64,000 bases of DNA from Luidia sarsii (lineage: Eukaryota > Echinodermata > Asteroidea > Paxillosida > Luidiidae): NCBI GenBank assembly GCA_949987565.1, contig OX465117.1:7065021-7129020 (forward strand). The letters run 5' to 3'. This document shows, one piece after another, positions 63,227 to 64,000 of this stretch. Numbering within the stretch: position 1 is the stretch's first letter; each line of letters begins with the position of its first letter. Made by a program: the position numbers and the translations under genes. The notes under the pieces are model-generated. The model saw only the letters and a list, made by a program, of their open reading frames with translations, was not told the DNA's origin and searched no databases.

Positions 63227-63359
63227 GTAAGCAGAATACGATGAGTCAGTGCTTGGATGAAGCATCAGGCTTTCTACTCCTGCTTAGCAGGAATTATCCT
63301 GCCTTTAAAACGCTTATTGTATTAGATGAGCACCATTCCATTGATGAGCGAATGTACTA

Positions 63360-63794
63360 TTCAATAAATTGACTATTGATCAATTAATCAATCAATCAGT
63401 CATCTAGTCGATCAGTCAGTCTGTCTCATTCAATCATTTAATTGATTATAAAATTATTTCATCAACCAATCAACCAAGCAGTCAACCAAACCAACCAACC
63501 GACCAAGTTCGTCAGTCAATTAGTCTGTTTGTCCATCTGTTAGTCAGTAAGTCAGTTAGTCCATCTGTCAGTCAGTAAGTCAGTTAGTCAGTCAGTCCAT
63601 TCATCAGTCAGTCAGTCAGTCAGTCAGTCAGTCAGTCAGTCAGTCAGTCAGTCAGTCAGTCAGTCAGTCAGTCAGTCAGTCAGTCAGTCAGTCAGTCAGT
63701 CAGTCAGTCAGTCAGTCAGTCAGTCAGTCAGTCAGTCAGTCAGGCAGGCAGTCAGTCAGTCAGTCAGACAGTCAGTCAGTCAGTCAGTCAGTCA

Positions 63795-63855
<61 letters not shown>

Positions 63856-64000
63856 TCAGTCAGTCAGGCAGTCAGTCAGTCAGTCAGTCAGTCAGTCAGT
63901 CAGTCAGTCAGTCAGTCAGTCAGTCAGTCAGTCAGTCAGTCAGTCAGTCAGTCAGTCAGTCAGTCAGTCAGTCAGTCAGTCAGTCAGTCAGTCAGTCAGT
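63360..64000. repeat. (CAGT)n tetranucleotide array to the window end, intron 61
   Basis: Irregular CAATCAATC/AGTCAGTTAGTC from 63360, then almost perfect CAGT from about 63600. An internal CAGC tract at about 63798-63850 and a few CAGG/CAGA variants interrupt it. The array runs off the window. Confidence 0.96.

Overview
The window is animal genomic DNA. On the plus strand it holds one giant, split, cysteine-rich gene that is open at both ends: neither the first exon (start codon, signal peptide) nor the last (stop codon, 3' UTR) is present. I resolve 61 consecutive coding exons between 347 and 63226. All have GT-AG borders and join into one uninterrupted reading frame of 12,733 nt (about 4,244 codons). 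No second gene is supported on either strand.

The exons are short (90-495 nt), GC-rich and strongly C/G-ending at third codon positions. The introns are AT-richer and packed with tandem repeats, MITE-like inverted-repeat elements and tRNA-derived SINEs. Of the 61 introns that follow these exons, 53 are phase 1, nearly always splitting a glycine codon. The pattern points to an invertebrate metazoan; a lancelet or another invertebrate deuterostome is my guess from exon GC bias and intron style, not something the sequence proves.

The protein is a chain of G-Y/F-Y-C, C-P-x-G-x-Y-C-P-x-G-T and C-x-x-C-x-x-G-x-Y-C blocks with many N-glycosylation sequons. It looks secreted or extracellular and resembles the ephrin-receptor-like / GCC2-GCC3 cysteine-rich repeat class. 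The blocks have a second order of repetition. A C-x-C-P signature recurs six times (near 484, 12110, 23270, 32789, 42641 and 54596), 699-716 codons apart in the spliced frame, and exactly nine C-x-x-C landmarks follow each one. I call these six superunits U1-U6 and the landmarks m1-m9. Each superunit occupies about 9.5-12 kb of genome and roughly 10 exons.

Layout: U1 exons 1-12 (347-11491); U2 exons 13-22 (12102-22284); U3 exons 23-32 (23160-32159); U4 exons 33-41 (32658-42251); U5 exons 42-51 (42618-53337); U6 exons 52-61 (54556-63226). Exon 1 and the exons just before each later signature also carry the end of the preceding block.

More than half of the introns are dominated by a satellite-like array, usually beginning within tens of bases of the 5' splice site. 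Some arrays are shared between non-equivalent introns (an 85-bp unit in four introns, a 32-bp unit in two), and two arrays have copied a 5' splice site. The long open frames inside these arrays, on both strands, are by-products of unit composition and are not annotated as genes.
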